Shown here piece by piece: positions 28,201 through 36,775 of a stretch of 64,000 bases of DNA (position 1 is the first letter of the stretch; the number at the start of each line of letters is the position of its first letter). Below the pieces are notes generated by a model. The model ran no database searches and was not told where the DNA came from. It saw only the letters and a list, made by a program, of their open reading frames with translations. A program made the position numbers and the translations under genes. The DNA is taken from positions 1,032,001 through 1,096,000 of the forward strand of contig NZ_OY775906.1 in assembly GCF_963675065.1 (NCBI RefSeq), given 5' to 3'. Source of the stretch: an uncultured Draconibacterium sp. (GTDB lineage: Bacteria > Bacteroidota > Bacteroidia > Bacteroidales > Prolixibacteraceae).

Positions 28201-30588
28201 AACAGGTGGTAAAATAGTAAAAGTATAAATATATTGTACCTCACGATCTAAACAGTCGGTATAAGTCCATGTATAGGTAACATCACCTACGCAATCTGGT
28301 GTTGGACTAATAACTGGTTCTCCCGGATCGATCAATTCACCACAATTATCATAAACAGCGGGTGGTGTTGGTGTATTAAGATCATCTGCACATTCGATAG
28401 TTTCTCCGCCATCTACAGGATCAACTAACGGTGTATTATCAATAGTAATAACTGCACTCTGAGGTTCACTGATACATCCTTGATTATTTACCACCAACCA
28501 AACAGTAGTTTCTTCTGAAACAATAAACTCCTGGCAAGGATCAGCACCGGTATTCTCGGCATATAAAGTAGCCGCGTCAAACGTTTCGCCAGTATACCAG
28601 CTAAATATAGTTAACTCAGAATAAATAGTTCCTTCTGCTGCCGTAGCGCAAAGTGTAACCGGAACATCGGGACAGCAAATTTCTGCACCATCAAGGGTTA
28701 CATCACATGCTGCATCGGGTTCACTAATCAGAATCTCACACCAGGTTGTACAACCATTTGCATCCTCAATATCAAGCCGATAAGCTCCGGCGGTCAAACC
28801 ATCTGCTCTTAAGTCATCTTCCTCACCTTCCGGTATAAAACCTTCCGGATCTCCAGGTAGGACACTCCATAAGTATGTAAATGGTCCAGTTCCTCCGTCG
28901 ATTTGTGGTTCTGCCCATCCGTCGTTGCCACCAACTAAAGTAACATTGTGATAATTTACATCTTCCTCAGGGAAATCGCATAACGGCTCAGGCCAATAAT
29001 CGATAACAAAACTATCAACAGCATAACACAGTTTAGAGGGATCATCCGTGTTGGTGCTCCGAGCATAAATCGTTTTTGGCATATCATCGGCGAGAACAGG
29101 AAATTCTGTAGGATTGGGAATTGCGGAAGCTAAATTGCTTGTGTCGGCAGCACCTTCAAAGAAATGAATATCACCACCAAACTCATTAGGCACTCCTGAA
29201 TAGAGATTAATTTCGTAAGATTCGGCTCCTGTTACGCAAGTTTTTAAATCCTGTACAGTAATATCCGTTGTGTATTCAACTCCAAAAAGGAATGGCCCGC
29301 CAAAATCTTTTAACTCGGCAGTAAATGAAGAAGAAGCACGGGTTTTAACCATAAGCGATCCTAAGGTCTGGTTACAGGGATCTTCTCCACCAAAATTATC
29401 ACCAATTCCAAGATCAGTTAAATTAATGGCAAATTCGGCATATTGAAGTGCCTGAATAGAATCATAAAGGGCTTTATCTTCCAAACTTCCCCAGGGGGCT
29501 CCCAACACATTTTGATCCACATTTACAACTGCCCATGCAATTGTATATGTTGTACTTGGTGTTACAATTCCGGCATATCCAAATCCGGTTGCGTCTTCAC
29601 CACTATTAAATTCTCCAGATAAAGTAAATCCTAATCCAGGTATGCTAGGCATTCCATTCAAACCAGCAAACGTTGCATCTGACATCCAAAGTCTAACCGA
29701 AGCCTGAGGTTCGGTTCCTCCGTTTTCAAAATCGATGCTAACGATCAGGTCTCCGACTTTAGATATATAATAATGGCCTGGAATAGCGGGGTTACCTTCA
29801 GAATCAACGTCGCCCTCAGCATATTGACTAAATTCCCAGGCAGTATGTCCGGCATCAGGACCAAGGTTCGTTAAAGCTCCTTCGAATAGATCAACCTGAC
29901 TCTGGAAAAATTCGAAATCGCCATGTGAATTACCATCCGAAGAAATGGTGGTAAAGGCTCCTATTCCATAAAGATCTCCATTTTCGTCTTTTCGCATGTG
30001 GCCCATCACATCTACCAGGTCGTTTTTCTGAGGTGTTCCACCAATGCCCAGGCTCCACGAACTAGGATTGGCGCCGTTCGCGTCTGATCCAGCGGTAAAC
30101 ACAGTTGAGTCTTTGAATGCTCCCTGCGAATTGTTATCCCTGAAGTAAACTGCGTCAATCCAAAGCATTCCGGATGCAGGATCTTCCCAATTACGATCTG
30201 GATCCGAACTCATTCTTAACTCAAATGAAGTGTTGTAATTACTAAGCACCCGGCTTGTCCAATAACCTGCATCTGTTTGGTCAATTACACCTAATCCTCT
30301 GATTGGTGTTGGTGTAATATCAGGATTTTGGAACCAGTCATCCGTGTATGCAGGTGTAGCAAATCCAGAGTCATTTACAGTAAGAATATTGGAATGGATG
30401 TCGGCGTCTATTCCAAACCATGCTTTAACAGTGGATCCTTCTGTAACAATTGTTTGTCCATAACTATTGGGGACGATAATAATGCCCAATAGCACTACCA
30501 TTATAATGCTCCAACATCGGAACAGCCATTTTTTTAATAACGACAACGAGAAATCTGTTCTCGAAGGTTCTAAGTAATTTTGTTTCAT
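25246..30588 (-). CDS. Giant T9SS-exported repeat surface protein (SprB-like and HYR-like repeats)
   Basis: This 1780-residue protein has an N-terminal signal segment with an unusually long n-region (hydrophobic core about residues 31-43, cleavage near YGQ). The first 400 residues are of unknown fold. One SprB-like module follows, with 'GGTGPFTYLWSV' and 'ADGLTAGAYRLDIEDANGCT', then an Ig-like segment. After that come nine 76-residue repeats of the type 'VACPSDIVAPPAPELFDNCG', seven of them nearly identical, each with four cysteines. It ends in a type A T9SS sorting domain ('LKVYPNPFDDKVNIQF' to the 'GKLIYRNR' end). The protein is expected to be exported by T9SS and anchored or released at the cell surface as an adhesin. 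The exact ligand is unknown. It is monocistronic with its own terminator. Confidence 0.88.
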   Translation of the reverse strand: MKQNYLEPSRTDFSLSLLKKWLFRCWSIIMVVLLGIIIVPNSYGQTIVTEGSTVKAWFGIDADIHSNILTVNDSGFATPAYTDDWFQNPDITPTPIRGLGVIDQTDAGYWTSRVLSNYNTSFELRMSSDPDRNWEDPASGMLWIDAVYFRDNNSQGAFKDSTVFTAGSDANGANPSSWSLGIGGTPQKNDLVDVMGHMRKDENGDLYGIGAFTTISSDGNSHGDFEFFQSQVDLFEGALTNLGPDAGHTAWEFSQYAEGDVDSEGNPAIPGHYYISKVGDLIVSIDFENGGTEPQASVRLWMSDATFAGLNGMPSIPGLGFTLSGEFNSGEDATGFGYAGIVTPSTTYTIAWAVVNVDQNVLGAPWGSLEDKALYDSIQALQYAEFAINLTDLGIGDNFGGEDPCNQTLGSLMVKTRASSSFTAELKDFGGPFLFGVEYTTDITVQDLKTCVTGAESYEINLYSGVPNEFGGDIHFFEGAADTSNLASAIPNPTEFPVLADDMPKTIYARSTNTDDPSKLCYAVDSFVIDYWPEPLCDFPEEDVNYHNVTLVGGNDGWAEPQIDGGTGPFTYLWSVLPGDPEGFIPEGEEDDLRADGLTAGAYRLDIEDANGCTTWCEILISEPDAACDVTLDGAEICCPDVPVTLCATAAEGTIYSELTIFSWYTGETFDAATLYAENTGADPCQEFIVSEETTVWLVVNNQGCISEPQSAVITIDNTPLVDPVDGGETIECADDLNTPTPPAVYDNCGELIDPGEPVISPTPDCVGDVTYTWTYTDCLDREVQYIYTFTILPPVVNIPDDGGMEVACPADIVAPPAPELFDNCGRPLTFIGVTDPVTEVCNGPVTFTYTWEDCLGVEYTWDYVFTVLDPVVNIPDDGGMEVACPSDIVAPPAPELFDNCGRPLTFTGVTDPVTEVCNGPVTFTYTWEDCLGVEYTWDYVFTVLDPVVNIPDDGGMEVACPSDIVAPAAPELFDNCGRPLTYIGVTDPVTEVCNGPVTFTYTWEDCLGVEYTWDYVFTVLDPVVNIPDDGGMEVACPSDIVAPAAPELFDNCGRPLTFIGVTDPVTEVCNGPVTFTYTWEDCLGVEYTWDYVFTVLDPVVNIPDDGGMEVACPSDIVAPPAPELFDNCGRPLTYIGVTDPVTEVCNGPVTFTYTWEDCLGVEYTWDYVFTVLDPVVIIPDDGGMEVACPSDIVAPAAPELFDNCGRPLTYIGVTDPVTEVCNGPVTFTYTWEDCLGVEYTWDYVFTVLDPVVNIPDDGGMEVACPSDIVAPAAPELFDNCGRPLTFTGVTDPVTEVCNGPVTFTYTWEDCLGVEYTWDYVFTVLDPVVNIPDDGGMEVACPADIVAPAAPELYDNCGRMLTFIGMNDPDTEVCNEDVVFIYTYTDCLQREYTWKYTFVVKDDIPPVITIDPYDETLCNMDVPEMLTASWTDNCAEGDMLTAYAQMYMANDCDTTYFYAFEAMDDCENVSKDTAFITKESMVYDNCETAFAYYSEEISTCFIDDPDYKFNRWGWTNAISEGSYEMPLYAGAAHCELGKGLEVGTVMVDYTGASLSVEYVLFEGYVMNEAHVYVGCEPYPMKNGKATVAPGQFTYTASDLQNSGGVAINFNEVSGEMIYVIAHAVTCEVVCACSDYEGPHDGDPLIYQGVPIVCEEALEANTVYDETTGDNSKENKGKAKGNNKNITTDIAVFNLSDLKVYPNPFDDKVNIQFMTEKGGHAVLEIHNMLGQRVVRLLDKQVEAGELQRVEFKPETEISGMYLYRLDIDGDVRIGKLIYRNR
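26564..28211 (-). repeat. Tandem 228-bp repeat block inside the surface protein gene
   Basis: The marker GGACATGCAACTTCC recurs at 26564, 26792, 27020, 27248, 27476, 27704, 27932 and 28160, a spacing of exactly 228 bases (76 codons). Seven complete near-identical units result, with a divergent unit on each side. Differences between units are few and shuffled (PPAP versus PAAP, LTFI/LTFT/LTYI, one Asn-to-Ile). That pattern points to recent duplication and gene conversion. The period is a multiple of three, so unit gain or loss keeps the reading frame. Confidence 0.97.
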
Positions 30589-30877
30589 ACATGTAATTTT
30601 GAAGATTAGAATAATCGTTAACTAATAAGCTTGTTTTAGTCTTTGTTTTACCCAATTATCTCCATCTTCAAAAAAAGAAGCTCAAACTTCTACGCGTCCA
30701 ACGTACTTGTTTTGATTTTTCGAGATTACATCTGGGGCAAGATGTAATTTCTACCCTTATTTATCATTTACATTACAACTTTTTAAATTGCACATACAAG
30801 TTACCACAAGATAAAATTGAATTCAATCGGGAATTTTACTGAAAATTTTGAGGATTATTTTGTAGAAAATTCGGTAG

Positions 30878-31516
30878 TTATTGTAAACTATTTTGGTACG
30901 CAAATTCGATCATTTCTGCGGTAGATCGAACACTTAACTTTGTTTGTATATTCTTTTTATGCGATTCAACCGTGCGTGGACTAATATTCAGCTTCGCCCC
31001 TATTTCCTTGTAAGTATACCCTTTGCAAAAGTGTTTTAAAATGGTGAGTTCGCGATTGGAAAGTATACGTTTATCTTCAAATGACACAGAAGACTTTTTG
31101 GATCTAAGGTATTTTTTTAACAGTTGCCATACGCGCGGGGGAAAATGGTCATCGCCATTTCTTAACGCTTTTATTGCATTTACCAGGTTATCGGCTCCCG
31201 AATCGTTAAAAACAAAGCCATTTACTCCATGGCTGATGTATTCCTCGAAATAATCGGAATAATCAGTGCTTAATACCAATAAAATTGGCGTACGCGATGT
31301 TTTTCGCCTGATCTTTTTTATCGCGCTGATCCCTTCGTCCTGACAATGAATGACATCAATAATAATTACATCCGGTTTTTCGACCTTCAAAATGCTCATA
31401 AAAGCATTAATTGTCTTGGCCTCGAATGCAATCTTACAATCTCCCGCCTGCTCCAGAACCGACTTTATTCCCGAACAAAAAAGTGAATAGTTTTCTAATA
31501 TGGCAATGTAGCACAT
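30878..31516 (-). CDS. LuxR/NarL-type regulator with a degenerate receiver domain
   Basis: This 212-residue protein has a receiver domain (about 1-120) and a GerE/LuxR helix-turn-helix (about 148-208) with 'LSNRELTILKHFCKGYTYKEIGAKLNISPRTVESHKKNIQTKL'. The phospho-acceptor Asp54 ('IIIDVIH') is present. The acidic pair that binds magnesium is replaced by Glu8-Asn9 ('AILENYS'), and the conserved Lys of the GY-x-x-K motif is Asn104 ('GFVFND'). Phosphorylation is therefore probably weak or absent, and the protein may be controlled by other means. No sensor kinase is adjacent. It lies between the two large T9SS genes, upstream of the repeat-protein gene on the same strand (289-base gap), which makes it a candidate regulator of that gene by position only. 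Confidence 0.9.
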   Translation of the reverse strand: MCYIAILENYSLFCSGIKSVLEQAGDCKIAFEAKTINAFMSILKVEKPDVIIIDVIHCQDEGISAIKKIRRKTSRTPILLVLSTDYSDYFEEYISHGVNGFVFNDSGADNLVNAIKALRNGDDHFPPRVWQLLKKYLRSKKSSVSFEDKRILSNRELTILKHFCKGYTYKEIGAKLNISPRTVESHKKNIQTKLSVRSTAEMIEFAYQNSLQ

Positions 31517-32666
31517 AATCCCCCCATTTTTTTATCATTATAAACATAAAACAAGCACAAAACCAAAAACACAGGAGATTCATACATTGTCTTATCGAGG
31601 GAAGGAGTTTGTAACTACATAAATTAGTACTACAATATACTACTTTTTACTTAGTTTGTCAATCCGTAATTTTCCGTAGAAAGTTTTAGTAAAAATACGC
31701 AATAAAATACCTATTGGTATTTATATATTCTACTCTGATGACACCCTTATTTAATCGTATTTCAATTAATCGTGTACTTACTTATAATCGTAATATTAGT
31801 AAATGACTTTATAATTAATTTAGCCAGATTAGTATTTTTTGAGAATTCAATCGTGAAGTGACCAATTTTTAGCTTATTTATTTGATAGAATAAACTTTGG
31901 CAAGTAATTTCAATGTGCTTAATTTTCTCATCGAATTCTTATTCAATAAATCATTAATGCATTTTAAATTAGTTTTATAGATTCTAATTCTTTTTTATTT
32001 ATACTCTGATAACAATTGCCACTGAGTAATCTATAACGTGCAAAACAACTCTGCAAATGAATCCTACTCCCGGATCATTCCCTTTCATTTCATTTATTAC
32101 ATACTTTAAGACATAAAGATGAGAACAAAAGCTCCAGAATGCTGAATATAAGCCGGTTAAAAAAGACGCTATATTCTGCATTTCTGCTGATTGATTGATA
32201 AATAAAAACTGAGGGAGAGTGTTTGTTTTTCTGACCATTTTAGGCAATAAAACTTTACATAAGAATCCGATTGTTCACAATATCAAATACTTACGCATTA
32301 TTCTGTATTTTTTTTCTGTATTTTTTGTTGTCCATAAAGAAAGCTGAATATATAGAAAACACTGGCAGTTTGAGCTGAAATTAACATCAAAGAATTTTTC
32401 CAAATAGCGTGCTGTTAAAAAAAACTATTGCATGTTAATAATCAGTGATTTAGATTTACATCGCAAACCTTTTTAAAGAGAACTGATTAAAGACGCTTTT
32501 GTTTCCTGTTATTTTTAATTTTCAGAAAGGATCAAAAAAAGTCTGACTAAGTGAAATTAAGTTGTGATAAAGATTCTATCCGTTAGAATTTTTAGAACAT
32601 ATTGAGAGATTTATCGATGTTAATCATTGATACAGGAGAAGTATGGACCACTAGATTAAGACAAAA
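31517..32666. other. 1150-bp gene-free region between the LuxR regulator and the T9SS protease
   Basis: This is a strongly AT-rich stretch between divergent genes. It holds the hairpin AAATACC-TATT-GGTATTT (31706-31723) and a perfect 13-bp tandem duplication TTCTGTATTTTTT (about 32301-32326). The only ORF is a minus-strand frame of 82 codons with no family resemblance. No tRNA or rRNA was seen. The length is unusual in this gene-dense window and suggests extended regulatory DNA or a decayed gene. Confidence 0.5.
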
Positions 32667-35600
32667 ATGAGAAAACCAGAGTTAGTGTTGCTAATGCTAT
32701 TTATAGCATTAATCGGAAGAACTACGTTTGCCCAAAACCCACATTTTAAGTTAGAAAGCAATGATCATCAATCAATTACCATTGATCAAACTTTTTCAAA
32801 AACTGTAGAGATCAAACCTTTTAATGGAAAGGGCAAAAAGATCTATGGACTTGCGGCCAGTGCCGATATTTATTTTTCATCGGCCGATGGCTGGGTACGT
32901 TTGGTACTGCTCGACCAGGATTTTAACGAGCACCTGGTATTGGAGAGTTATCCAAATTTAAACGGGACTAACCAGGTTTCGTTAATCGACTTTGCAGAAG
33001 AAACAGCTATACTTGATGGTGTCGTTCCTTATGCAATCAGTGTAGAGCTGCATAATGCATCGGTTACGTTGAAAAACCTATCCTATTCATCCAGAGGAGA
33101 CGTAATTTCTGATTACAATAAACAGAAAAATGAAAAACGTTCAGTTCAACGTAAAGACAAGATTGAAAAGCTAAACAAAAACTTAAAAGCGAGGGGCCAG
33201 CATTGGGTCGCCGGAGAAACGAATGTTTCTCAAATGAGCTACGGCGAGCGCAAAAAGTTGTATGGACAAAGTACCTTTCCTGCCGGATTTGAGTTTTACG
33301 CCGGAGGAGTTCTTTCTACAAGCACGTCAGATAATGAAGGCTCAGCCATTTTAAAATCAGCTACAACATCAAGCCCCTATATTGATAGTTGGGACTGGCG
33401 CAATCGTCACGGACAAAATTGGATTTCTCCAGTTACCAACCAAGGTGGTTGTGGCTCTTGTTGGGCTTTTGCTGCTACTGGTGCAACAGAAGCAATGGTA
33501 AATTTATATTTTAATCAACATTTAAATTTAGATCTGTCAGAACAAGAAGTCCTATCTTGCAGTGGTGGTGGAACTTGTGCTGGTGGATATCCAAGTTCGG
33601 CATTAAATTATATTAAAAATACAGGGGTGGTTGATGAAAATACATTCCCTTATAATGGTATTTATCAGCCTTGTGAAAATAAAGGCTCAAATCCTTCTGA
33701 ACTGATCAAAATATCAGGAAGAATTGATTTTGGCCTTTCAACATACCCGCGAACTGAAGAGGATAACTTAAAGAAAATGTTGATTAAACAAGGTCCACTA
33801 AGTAGTGCTCTTTCCGATTGGAATCATGCCATTGTTTTAGTTGGTTATAAAGTGGTACAAGAAGGTGATATGTTCTTTTATAGGGATCTAAATTTAGACC
33901 GTTACTGGACAACAATTGAAACTGGAGATCCTCTTATTGGAAAAACTGTTTGGATATATAAAAACAGTTGGGGAACTTACTTCGGCGATGCCGGTTATGT
34001 TTATGTAGAAACACCTTTAAGTAATATTACCAATACTCATGCAATTCAAACACCTATTGCAAGCGAAGTAAATAACTATGAAGTAGTTTGCACCGATAAC
34101 GACGGTGATGGTTATTACTGGTGGGGATTAGGCGAAAAACCCGCCAACTGCCCACCATGTCCTGATCTAGCAGATGGTGATGACTCGGACCCAACAAAAG
34201 GGCCTCTGGATGAATATGGATACTGCATGCCACTTAATACTACAGCTGCTGCTCCCGTTGCCAACTTCACCTCAACCGGTACTGCCGTTAATAAAGGTCA
34301 GTCTGTTTCTTTTACCGACCTGACAACAAATACACCAACTTCGTGGAGCTGGACCTTTGAAGGCGGAACACCTGCAACAACGACCGAACAAAATCCATCA
34401 GTTACCTATAATACAAGCGGTTCTTTTGGTGTAAGTCTTACGGTTACCAATGCAAAAGGAGAAGACACAAAAACGATATCAGACTACATTACTGTTACCG
34501 AACCGGTTACTGTTACAGCTCCAAGTGCAAACTTTTCGGCTACCCCTGCTACTATAAACGAAGGTTCTGAAGTCTCTTTTACTGATTTAACCACTAACGA
34601 CCCAACCGCATGGAACTGGACTTTTGCTGGAGGAACCCCGGCAACATCAGATGTACAAAATCCAAAAGTAGTTTACAGTAATCCCGGAACTTACGATGTA
34701 ACGCTGAAGGTCACCAATTCAGGAGGCACGAATACCAAAATCATTACGAATTGTATCCTGGTAATTGATACCGTTGAAGCTCCTGTAGCGGCTTTTGCTG
34801 CAAATAATACAGGAATTTCAGAAGGACAATCAGTGTCATTTACCGACCAATCGACTAATGCTCCAACCTCTTGGAGTTGGACATTCAGTGGAGGTTCTCC
34901 AGCTTCTTCCAACGCACAAAACCCAACTGTTGTTTATGCTACTCCCGGTGTATATAGTGTTAGCCTGACATCAAGCAATGCCGGTGGTTCGAATACCGTA
35001 ACCAAAAGTGGGTTTATTACTGTTCAGGATACCTTAGAAACTCCAATTGCTGATTTTGTTGCAGATAATACTACCATTACAGAAGGTTCCGAAATTTCTT
35101 TCACCGATAAGTCGAAAAACACTCCGTCTTCATGGGAATGGAAATTTGAAGGTGGTAATCCATCCACATCAAACGAAAAGAACCCGAAGGTAACTTACAG
35201 TTCGCCAAACAGCTACAAAGTTTCTTTAACCGTTACCAATCCGGCAGGTAACCACACAAAAACTGTTGAGAACTACATCACTGTTCAGGCAAAACCAGAT
35301 CCGGAATATTGTACACCATCGCCAAACGCCACTGATGAATGGATTGCAGAAGTACATATGGGTGAAAACAGCCACATTTCGGGCTCGGAAGGTTATGCCA
35401 ACAACACGGCAACAACCTTCAACTTTACTTCCGGAAGTACTATTAGCATCACTTTGGCACCCGGTTTTAGCGGCAAAGGTAGTTTTGAATATTGGGGCAT
35501 TTGGATTGATTTTAATTCAGATATGAATTTTACGGAAGATGAAAAGGTCTTTACTTCATCAAAATCCAAGTTATCGGTTAGCGGAACAATTGATATCCCG

Positions 35601-36704
35601 CAAACGAATATAAATACACGCATGAGGATTGCTATGGGAAGCAGCAGTCCAACGGCTTGCGATTATTCAGGTTCTGGAGAGGTAGAAGATTACACCATTG
35701 TAATTGCAGAACCGACACCTGCATCTCCGATAGCTGCATTTAGTGCCAGCTCAACAACCATTATTGCCGGACAAAATGTTCAGTTCACAAATTCATCAGA
35801 AAACGAGCCAACCAGCTATCAATGGTATTTCCCGGGAGGTACTCCATCAGCAAGTACAGAGCCAAATCCAACGGTTAGCTATGCCACCGGTGGAACATAC
35901 GATGTTACTTTAGTAGCCTACAAAACAGGTTTCGCTTCATCGGAACAAACACTTACAAATTATATTAATGTTGCAAATAACGATGCTACTCCAACACCTA
36001 CGCCATCAATATATTGCGAACCTGCTTTAATCAGCAGTACCACTTACATTCAAAACGTCAATATTGGAAATGCCCTGGCCGTTAACAGTTATGGTGATGA
36101 ATACTCATTCGATACAAATCCATTTACGCTGAATGCAGGTGGCTCGTACACCGTTAACCTGGAGCCTAGTAATTCTTCAAGCCGTAATTTCTGGAGAATA
36201 TGGATTGACTTTAACAACGACGGAGATTTTGATGATGCTGATGAAACAGTGCTGGCCTTAAACAACAAAAAAGGCTCAGTTTCTGAAACGATTGCAATTC
36301 CTTCGTACGTTACAGGAACAGCACGAGTTCGTATTTCGATGAAAGTAGGAAAAACTCCGGCAGCCTGTGACGATAATTTTGAAGGAGAAGTTGAAGATTA
36401 CCTGGCTTCGTTTGAACCGCCAATGATGCAATCGTCGATGCCAAAAGCATCATCCGAAGCACTGACTACGATGAACCTTAGTGTTTATCCAAATCCAACG
36501 ACAGACCAATTGAATCTGCAATTACCATACACTTCAGAACAAGCATCTTTTGCTATCTACAATACCGTTGGTAAAAAAGTTGCAGAACAGCCAATTGTTG
36601 CAGCATTAACAACAATTGATATGAGCGATAAAGCTCCCGGCATTTACCTGGTGGTTGTAAAAACCGATGCGCATACATTTAATAAGAAAGTGATAAAGAA
36701 CTAA
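32667..36704 (+). CDS. T9SS-exported papain-like (C1A) cysteine protease with PKD and GEVED domains
   Basis: This 1345-residue secreted protease has a signal peptide (1-22, cleavage after TFA) and a propeptide-like region (about 23-240, with 'IEKLNKNLKARGQHW'). The C1A catalytic domain (about 245-470) carries Gln259, Cys265 in 'GGCGSCWAF', His387 in 'WNHAIVLVGY' and Asn433 in 'YKNSWG', so the active site is complete. After a Cys/Asp-rich linker come four PKD domains ('SVSFTDLTTNTPTSWSWTFEGG' style), a GEVED domain ('WGIWIDFNSDMNFTEDE', ending 'GEVEDYTIVI'), a fifth PKD, a second GEVED, and a type A T9SS sorting domain ('SVYPNPTTDQLNLQL' to the end). It is expected to be exported by T9SS and to digest external protein. 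It is monocistronic and followed by a terminator. Confidence 0.93.
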   Translation: MRKPELVLLMLFIALIGRTTFAQNPHFKLESNDHQSITIDQTFSKTVEIKPFNGKGKKIYGLAASADIYFSSADGWVRLVLLDQDFNEHLVLESYPNLNGTNQVSLIDFAEETAILDGVVPYAISVELHNASVTLKNLSYSSRGDVISDYNKQKNEKRSVQRKDKIEKLNKNLKARGQHWVAGETNVSQMSYGERKKLYGQSTFPAGFEFYAGGVLSTSTSDNEGSAILKSATTSSPYIDSWDWRNRHGQNWISPVTNQGGCGSCWAFAATGATEAMVNLYFNQHLNLDLSEQEVLSCSGGGTCAGGYPSSALNYIKNTGVVDENTFPYNGIYQPCENKGSNPSELIKISGRIDFGLSTYPRTEEDNLKKMLIKQGPLSSALSDWNHAIVLVGYKVVQEGDMFFYRDLNLDRYWTTIETGDPLIGKTVWIYKNSWGTYFGDAGYVYVETPLSNITNTHAIQTPIASEVNNYEVVCTDNDGDGYYWWGLGEKPANCPPCPDLADGDDSDPTKGPLDEYGYCMPLNTTAAAPVANFTSTGTAVNKGQSVSFTDLTTNTPTSWSWTFEGGTPATTTEQNPSVTYNTSGSFGVSLTVTNAKGEDTKTISDYITVTEPVTVTAPSANFSATPATINEGSEVSFTDLTTNDPTAWNWTFAGGTPATSDVQNPKVVYSNPGTYDVTLKVTNSGGTNTKIITNCILVIDTVEAPVAAFAANNTGISEGQSVSFTDQSTNAPTSWSWTFSGGSPASSNAQNPTVVYATPGVYSVSLTSSNAGGSNTVTKSGFITVQDTLETPIADFVADNTTITEGSEISFTDKSKNTPSSWEWKFEGGNPSTSNEKNPKVTYSSPNSYKVSLTVTNPAGNHTKTVENYITVQAKPDPEYCTPSPNATDEWIAEVHMGENSHISGSEGYANNTATTFNFTSGSTISITLAPGFSGKGSFEYWGIWIDFNSDMNFTEDEKVFTSSKSKLSVSGTIDIPQTNINTRMRIAMGSSSPTACDYSGSGEVEDYTIVIAEPTPASPIAAFSASSTTIIAGQNVQFTNSSENEPTSYQWYFPGGTPSASTEPNPTVSYATGGTYDVTLVAYKTGFASSEQTLTNYINVANNDATPTPTPSIYCEPALISSTTYIQNVNIGNALAVNSYGDEYSFDTNPFTLNAGGSYTVNLEPSNSSSRNFWRIWIDFNNDGDFDDADETVLALNNKKGSVSETIAIPSYVTGTARVRISMKVGKTPAACDDNFEGEVEDYLASFEPPMMQSSMPKASSEALTTMNLSVYPNPTTDQLNLQLPYTSEQASFAIYNTVGKKVAEQPIVAALTTIDMSDKAPGIYLVVVKTDAHTFNKKVIKN

Positions 36705-36730
36705 GTACTAGCAACACGTACAACTCTGAG

Positions 36731-36775
36731 AAGGCAGGATACTATGGAAACAGAAGTTATCCTGCCTTTCTTTTT
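36731..36775. terminator. Terminator between convergent protease and Na/Pi transporter genes
   Basis: The stem AAGGCAGGATA/TATCCTGCCTT (36731-36741 with 36758-36768) is followed by TTTCTTTTT on the plus strand. It overlaps the last codons of the opposing gene, and plus-strand use (protease) is clearest. Confidence 0.85.

Noticed and set aside
26564..28211. Regularly spaced repeats that could suggest a CRISPR array
   Set aside because: The whole 228-bp unit repeats without unique spacers, and it is in frame inside a long coding sequence.
26675..28228. Four 61-codon plus-strand ORFs with nearly the same sequence
   Set aside because: They are antisense shadows of the 228-bp repeats. Their spacing is a multiple of 228.
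31999..32247. Minus-strand ORF of 82 codons in the long gap
   Set aside because: No family resemblance, no promoter box or ribosome site, and low-complexity AT-rich DNA. It was treated as chance.
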